From the NCBI GenBank assembly GCA_002362175.1, contig DETU01000046.1, forward strand, positions 1-9,969: a stretch of 9,969 nucleotides of DNA, read 5' to 3'. Below, piece after piece: positions 6,545 through 9,969 of the stretch (the stretch's first letter is position 1; the number at the start of each line of letters is the position of its first letter). Both the position numbers and the translations under genes were made by a program. The notes beneath the pieces are model-generated. The model was not told the DNA's origin. It saw nothing but the letters and a program-made list of their open reading frames with translations, and ran no database searches. The DNA comes from Ruminococcus sp. UBA3280 (GTDB lineage: Bacteria; Bacillota; Clostridia; Oscillospirales; Ruminococcaceae).

Positions 6545-6826
6545 TTACTGCTCTGCGTAAACAGAAACTTTCTTGCGGTCACGTCCGTAACGTTCAAACT
6601 TTACCTTACCGCTTACAGTAGCAAATAATGTATCGTCAGAACCGATACCAACGCCTTCACCGGGATGAATGTGTGTTCCTCTCTGACGCACGATAATGTT
6701 GCCTGCCTTAACAAACTGACCGTCTGCTCTCTTGACACCAAGTCTCTTAGCCTCTGAGTCACGACCGTTCTTAGTAGAACCAACACCCTTCTTATGAGCG
6801 AAGAACTGCATACTAATCTTTAACAT
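6545..6826 (-). CDS. rpmA: 50S ribosomal protein L27 (precursor)
   Basis: This 93-residue L27 sits near the peptidyl transferase centre of the 50S subunit. The core AHKKGVGSTKNGRDSEAKRLG is classic, with RADGQFVKAGNIIVRQRG and HPGEGVGIG following. It carries the Firmicutes extension MLKISMQFF (1-9), which is removed between Phe9 and Ala10 by the Prp protease to expose the mature N-terminus (known in Staphylococcus aureus). The Prp gene lies directly upstream, 2 bases away. The ribosome site GGAGGTG is inside the end of prp. A hairpin terminator follows at 6505-6534. It is expressed from the rplU promoter. Confidence 0.97.
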   Translation of the reverse strand: MLKISMQFFAHKKGVGSTKNGRDSEAKRLGVKRADGQFVKAGNIIVRQRGTHIHPGEGVGIGSDDTLFATVSGKVKFERYGRDRKKVSVYAEQ

Positions 6827-6828
6827 AC

Positions 6829-7140
6829 TTACACCTCCGAAATAGTGATTTTAATTGTTTTGGGAAATTCCTCAAGAATGGACTCAAAATGAGTCTTTAA
6901 AACGTTCAGCATACGTGACGAATCTTCAAAGGATTTTTTCAATGTACATTTTATCACATTATCGCCCACCGAAACATCAGGAGAGAATCCGAACTCGTCA
7001 AGCATATTGATTGTAAGCTGTACAGCGGAAGAGACTGCCGAACAGACAATATCCCGTCCTGATTCCGCATAGCCTGAATGACCGCTGAAACTGAATCCTG
7101 TCAGAAGTCCCCGTGACTTATAGAATTCTGCATGAATCAT
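6829..7140 (-). CDS. prp: L27-processing cysteine protease Prp
   Basis: This 103-residue protein is the Prp (YsxB) peptidase, which cuts the N-terminal extension off ribosomal protein L27 in Firmicutes and relatives. The catalytic pair is seen in GHSGYAESGRDIVCSAVS: His21 and Cys33, matching His22 and Cys34 of the S. aureus enzyme, with Asp30 between. The length fits the family (about 105). It is wedged between rplU and rpmA with 2-base gaps on both sides, the conserved Firmicutes order. The ribosome site (AAGG) lies in the end of rplU. The presence of the matching cleavable leader on L27 in the next gene supports the call strongly. Confidence 0.96.
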   Translation of the reverse strand: MIHAEFYKSRGLLTGFSFSGHSGYAESGRDIVCSAVSSAVQLTINMLDEFGFSPDVSVGDNVIKCTLKKSFEDSSRMLNVLKTHFESILEEFPKTIKITISEV

Positions 7141-7142
7141 GA

Positions 7143-7454
7143 TTAAGCCTTGATAGCTTCAATCTTAACCTGAGTGTAAGGCTGTCTGTGACCCTGCTTT
7201 TTCTTTTCGCCCTTCTTGGGTTTGTAAGTGAAAACAGTGATTTTCTTAGCCTTGCCGTTCTTAATAACCTTAGCTTCAACTGCTGCACCGTCAACATAGG
7301 GAGTACCTACCTTGATTCCGTCGTCTGCTCCGAGAGCGACAACCTTGTCAAAAGTAACTGTTTCATCTGCTTCAACTGCAAGCTTTTCGATGAAAAGAAC
7401 GTCTCCTTCATTAACCTGATACTGCTTTCCGCCGGTTTCAATAACTGCGTACAT
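7143..7454 (-). CDS. rplU: 50S ribosomal protein L21
   Basis: This 103-residue L21 binds 23S rRNA in the large subunit; E. coli L21 has the same length. It opens MYAVIETGGKQYQVNEGD and ends with the basic stretch KKQGHRQPYTQVKIEAIKA. The ATG at 7452-7454 is chosen because it gives the family N-terminus and has AGGTG (7461-7465) 6 bases before it. A longer reading frame to 7565 would run through the leader and up to the -35 box of the promoter and is not credible. It is the first gene of rplU-prp-rpmA and sits behind a strong promoter and a structured leader. Confidence 0.97.
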   Translation of the reverse strand: MYAVIETGGKQYQVNEGDVLFIEKLAVEADETVTFDKVVALGADDGIKVGTPYVDGAAVEAKVIKNGKAKKITVFTYKPKKGEKKKQGHRQPYTQVKIEAIKA

Positions 7455-7530
7455 CTGCGGCACCTGCCTTTTCAATAAACTCGCTGGACGGGCGTGCGAA
7501 CACAACTTTAAAAGCCCGTTTACAAGCGGT
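7455..7530 (-). ncRNA. Structured leader of the rplU mRNA (L21 leader-like)
   Basis: The leader of about 76 bases folds by eye into nested stems: CGCT (7525-7528) with AGCG (7482-7485), then ACGGGC (7514-7519) with GCCCGT (7488-7493), topped by GTG-TTCG-CAC. Nearer the gene, GGC/GCC (7466-7468 with 7459-7461) encloses AGGT of the ribosome site. An autoregulatory L21 leader is known in front of rplU in low-G+C Gram-positive bacteria, so the position supports this identity. I could not align it to the family model, and the regulator (probably L21) is inferred. Confidence 0.6.
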
Positions 7531-7536
7531 AATAAC

Positions 7537-7565
7537 ATTTTATCATAAAACGGACGGCTTGTCAA
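7537..7565 (-). promoter_or_regulatory. Strong promoter of rplU-prp-rpmA
   Basis: On the - strand TTGACA (7560-7565) is followed by a 17-base spacer and TAAAAT (7537-7542), which carries an extended TGA just before it. The sequence above it (AAAAATCTTAAAAAAG, about 7567-7582) is a likely UP element and abuts the T-rich tail of the GH13 terminator. Transcription should start near 7530. This is the strength expected for ribosomal protein genes. Confidence 0.88.
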
Positions 7566-7587
7566 GTCTTTTTTAAGATTTTTCCGA

Positions 7588-7632
7588 AAAAAAAGTAAAA
7601 AAAGACAGCCGTTTCAGACGACCGTCTTTTTT
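7588..7632 (-). terminator. Terminator after the GH13 gene
   Basis: A 14-bp stem (7619-7632 with 7598-7611) closes a 7-base loop (7612-7618) and is followed by a seven-T run, then AC and eight more T. Two pairs are G-U wobbles only on the - strand, so it serves the GH13 gene, whose stop lies 7 bases upstream. It insulates the ribosomal promoter from the GH13 transcript. Confidence 0.9.
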
Positions 7633-7639
7633 AAATAGA

Positions 7640-9226
7640 TTAAAGTTTTACAAATCTTCTTACTTCTCCTGCTTTTCCTATGAACATTGACTTAGGTCTT
7701 GCCCATGTCTCACCGTTTTCGAGGGACTTGTAAATAACAAGTTCTTCGTTTGTTTCGCTGTGGCGTGCAACTGCCGTCACTTCATATTCACCGCCCTTGA
7801 AATGACGGTATTTAGCACCGATTACAATTTCAGTGTCCTTATCTTCTTCCTGCTGAACGGGAACATTTTCGGGTTCAACGTTAACAATATCGTCGGAAAC
7901 GATAATCATTGACGAGAACGGAGGCATTTTCACATAAGCGTTGCCGTTATCCACCTGAATCATCTTTCCTGAAACAACATCAACGAGTGCAGGAAGATGT
8001 GTACCGAAACCGAGGTCATATTCATAATCGGCAAGGTTAAGAGCAACATAAACAGTCTGGTCGCCCTGAATTTTCTTGAAAAGCAACTGCTGATTAGTGA
8101 TGTGCATTCTCTCGTAGATACCTGTGCGGAGTGCGGGATATGCACGGTAAATTCTACCCAACTTTACGATATGACGGTAGAGGGTCATGTTTTCCCTTTC
8201 CATGTCGGGCAGGAAGAGACAAGGACGAAGATTATCGTCTGAATTATTTTCCTTGCGTCCCTGAATACCGTACTCACTTCCGTAATAGATTGACGGAATA
8301 CCGGGCATTGTATAGAGAAGTGTATAGATAAGGGGGAGGTGCATCTGATTTACAACGGTACTTGCAAGACGGTTTACATCGTGGTTATCAACAAAAGTAT
8401 AGAGATTGATATTCTTGTAAATACCGCCGTTTGCACCCGACTGTCTGTTGATTGAGTAGTCTATTTCATAATAGTTCTTATCGTTGTGTGATGAATAAAC
8501 GCCCTTGTAGCACTCATAGTTTGTTACACTGTCGAACATTTCGGGATTAGCCCATCTGTTGTAATCGCCGTGAATAATTTCGCCCATAAGCCAGAAATCA
8601 GGTTTTTTGGACTTACAGAAATTACGGATTCTTCTGATAAAGTCAAAGTCCAGACAGTCAGCAGCGTCGAATCTGATACCGTCAATTTTAAATTCTTCAA
8701 TCCAGTAATTAACGGCATCTATAAGGTGGTCGCAAACGCCTACATTCTTGAGGTTGAGCTTTACGAGATTGTAGTGACCGTTCCAACCCTCGTACCAGAA
8801 TGGGTCTCCGCACGGTGACTGTCCGCCGAAATTAAGGTTTTGAAACCAGTCGCAGTAACCCGAGCCTTGTCCTTTCTGCTGAATGTCAACGAACTGCGGG
8901 AACTTTCTTCCGACGTGGTTGAAAACACCATCAAGAATAATTCTTATACCGTTTTCATGAAGTTTTTCACAGATATTTCTGAAAGAATTGTTGTCGCCAA
9001 GACGACGGTCAATCATTTTGTAGTCTGTTGTATCGTAACCGTGTTCAACGGATTCAAAAACGGGTCCGAAGTATACAGCATCAACATTCATTTCTTTGAG
9101 ATGCGGAATCCATTCAAGAACCTTGTCAAGTCTGTAAACGACTTCACCCCCGTCATTGAATTTCGGTGCTCCGCAGAAACCGAGCGGATAAATATGATAA
9201 ATTATCGCATTATCGTACCAATTCAT
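7640..9226 (-). CDS. GH13 alpha-glucosidase/amylase with C-terminal DUF1653
   Basis: This 528-residue cytoplasmic enzyme (no signal peptide) should cut alpha-glucans such as maltodextrins. The TIM-barrel GH13 motifs are intact: region I DGVFNH (99-104), region II GIRFDAAD with nucleophile Asp187, region III GEIIHG with acid Glu216, and region IV FVDNHD with Asp283. Region V reads LVKLN (154-158), closer to the MPKLN of neopullulanase-type enzymes than to QPDLN. The N-terminal starch-binding domain of that group is absent. A beta-sandwich domain ends near 446, an acidic linker (447-468) follows, and residues 470-528 match DUF1653 (KYRHFKGGEYEV, VIYKSLENGETWARP). The ATG at 9224 has AAGGAG 8 bases before it, and the upstream ATG at 9245 would contain that site. 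A weak promoter (TTATAA, 17 bases, TATATA; 9253-9281) may add to readthrough from the HD gene. Exact substrate unknown. Confidence 0.92.
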   Translation of the reverse strand: MNWYDNAIIYHIYPLGFCGAPKFNDGGEVVYRLDKVLEWIPHLKEMNVDAVYFGPVFESVEHGYDTTDYKMIDRRLGDNNSFRNICEKLHENGIRIILDGVFNHVGRKFPQFVDIQQKGQGSGYCDWFQNLNFGGQSPCGDPFWYEGWNGHYNLVKLNLKNVGVCDHLIDAVNYWIEEFKIDGIRFDAADCLDFDFIRRIRNFCKSKKPDFWLMGEIIHGDYNRWANPEMFDSVTNYECYKGVYSSHNDKNYYEIDYSINRQSGANGGIYKNINLYTFVDNHDVNRLASTVVNQMHLPLIYTLLYTMPGIPSIYYGSEYGIQGRKENNSDDNLRPCLFLPDMERENMTLYRHIVKLGRIYRAYPALRTGIYERMHITNQQLLFKKIQGDQTVYVALNLADYEYDLGFGTHLPALVDVVSGKMIQVDNGNAYVKMPPFSSMIIVSDDIVNVEPENVPVQQEEDKDTEIVIGAKYRHFKGGEYEVTAVARHSETNEELVIYKSLENGETWARPKSMFIGKAGEVRRFVKL

Positions 9227-9282
9227 AAAATTAACTCCTTTTGTCATATTTTTATATAATAGTCATCAGACATATTTATAAC

Positions 9283-9879
9283 TTATTTTATACTGCCTTC
9301 CATAAAATATGAAGCTTCCATGTCCGCAACATTCAACGCACAGGCAAGCGGATACATTTCCAATGCTCTGCCAATAGTATTCTTGTCCTCAACTCCTGAA
9401 AATCCCATGTGATACCTTATGGCAAAAGCTTCCTCACGTGTCAGTCTGCCGTCGCCGTAAAGATAACCTGAAATTATGTAAACGGATTTTTCTCCGTGAC
9501 CATAAGGCAATGTGTCGTTTATGGTATAGAACGGAACTTTTTCCCACTTTCCCGTTTCATCGTTCTTGCGGTTACGCATTTCGGTAGTATAGAAATTGAC
9601 CTTGCAGACATCGTGAAGCAGGGCGACTATAGCTATTGTCTCTTCCGAGTAGTCCATTCCGTAAAGTTCCTTTACTCTCGGACGGGAAAGATAATCTTTA
9701 AGACAGTGATAAACATTCACACTATGTTCAACAAGTCCACCCTCATAACTTCCATGAAAGCGTGTACTGCTGGGAGCAGTAAAGAAATCGCTTTTTTTCA
9801 GAAATTCAAGAAGCTTGTCCGCACCTTCCCTTTTGATATTTTCGGTATAAATTGAGATAAATTCTTCTTTGGCTGTCAT
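9283..9879 (-). CDS. HD-domain hydrolase
   Basis: This 198-residue cytoplasmic protein has the HD metal-dependent phosphohydrolase fold. Visible metal-binding residues are His52 (GGLVEHSVNVY), the His89-Asp90 pair (ALLHDVCKV), His128 (YGHGEKS), His157 (IRYHMG) and Asp186 (LNVADMEAS). The 'GSYEGGLVEHSVNVY' start and the spacing resemble the HD part of the YhaM-type 3'-5' exoribonuclease, but the N-terminal OB-fold RNA-binding region is missing, so a nucleotide or RNA substrate is only a possibility. AAGGAG (9887-9892) lies 7 bases before the ATG, and a strong promoter lies just upstream. The GH13 gene follows after 56 bases with no terminator between, so the two may share a transcript; a functional link is not evident. 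Confidence 0.88.
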   Translation of the reverse strand: MTAKEEFISIYTENIKREGADKLLEFLKKSDFFTAPSSTRFHGSYEGGLVEHSVNVYHCLKDYLSRPRVKELYGMDYSEETIAIVALLHDVCKVNFYTTEMRNRKNDETGKWEKVPFYTINDTLPYGHGEKSVYIISGYLYGDGRLTREEAFAIRYHMGFSGVEDKNTIGRALEMYPLACALNVADMEASYFMEGSIK

Positions 9880-9913
9880 ATTGAGTCTCCTTTTTTACAG
9901 GCATTATAATATA

Positions 9914-9942
9914 ATTATACCACATTATGAAAATATATTCAA
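9914..9942 (-). promoter_or_regulatory. Promoter of the HD-domain gene
   Basis: On the - strand TTGAAT (9937-9942), a 17-base spacer and a perfect TATAAT (9914-9919) with an extended TGG before it form a strong promoter. A second TATAAT lies at 9903-9908. Transcription would start near 9907, giving a leader of about 28 bases. The sequence further upstream runs to the window edge and shows nothing else. Confidence 0.82.
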
Positions 9943-9969
9943 GCTTTCCGCAAATTTTTGGTATTTTTA

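Noticed and set aside
7455..7565. Longer rplU start at 7565
   Set aside because: The extra 37 codons cover the leader and reach the -35 box; no L21 has this extension.
8840..9259. Open + strand frame opposite the GH13 gene
   Set aside because: Shadow of the enzyme gene on the other strand; low-complexity hydrophobic translation with no recognisable domain.
1..9969. CRISPR, toxin-antitoxin, phage defence or mobile element
   Set aside because: No spaced direct repeats, transposase, integrase, terminal inverted repeats or defence-type domains were found on either strand. The content is mainly housekeeping genes.

Overview
The window looks like a chromosomal segment of a cellulosome-producing ruminococcus (class Clostridia, near Ruminococcus flavefaciens). 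The best evidence is a secreted protein ending in a threonine-rich linker and a ruminococcal-style dockerin. Other Firmicutes marks agree: an L27 precursor with a cleavable N-terminal extension, the Prp protease gene between rplU and rpmA, a mini-RNase III gene behind obg, strong AGGAGG-type ribosome sites, and TTGACA/TATAAT-type promoters. The genus is an inference from these marks.

Layout. On the + strand (about 67-1764) one promoter drives a two-gene unit: a 58-residue DUF4250 protein and a 467-residue secreted protein with four InlB-like repeats and a dockerin. It closes with a strong hairpin terminator. Everything to the right is on the - strand and reads from right to left. A strong promoter near the right edge drives an HD-domain hydrolase, followed by a cytoplasmic GH13 glucosidase fused to a DUF1653 domain and then a terminator. 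A very strong promoter and a structured leader then start the ribosomal unit rplU-prp-rpmA. A hairpin terminator, probably partial, separates rpmA from obg. After obg come mrnC, an AIM24-family gene, a small one-helix membrane protein, yebC and a GNAT acetyltransferase. A second hairpin terminator lies directly in front of mntP, the last gene, which converges on the dockerin gene.

How the genes relate. The central block concerns ribosome production and translation. L21 and L27 are large-subunit proteins. Prp trims L27 so that it can work. Obg is a GTPase of large-subunit assembly, MrnC trims 23S rRNA, and YebC is a translation-linked or regulatory protein. The flanks hold cell-surface or plant-fibre biology (dockerin protein), intracellular alpha-glucan use (GH13) and manganese export (MntP).

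Most of the window is ordinary housekeeping DNA and I see no clear new system. The parts worth a second look are the mntP start site buried in a terminator hairpin with a TATAAT in its 5' arm, the GH13-DUF1653 fusion, the DUF4250/dockerin pairing, and the wobble-marked terminator between rpmA and obg. No tRNA, rRNA, CRISPR array, insertion sequence or attachment site was seen. No gene-free stretch exceeds 300 bases; the longest, 7455-7639, holds the GH13 terminator plus the rplU promoter and leader.
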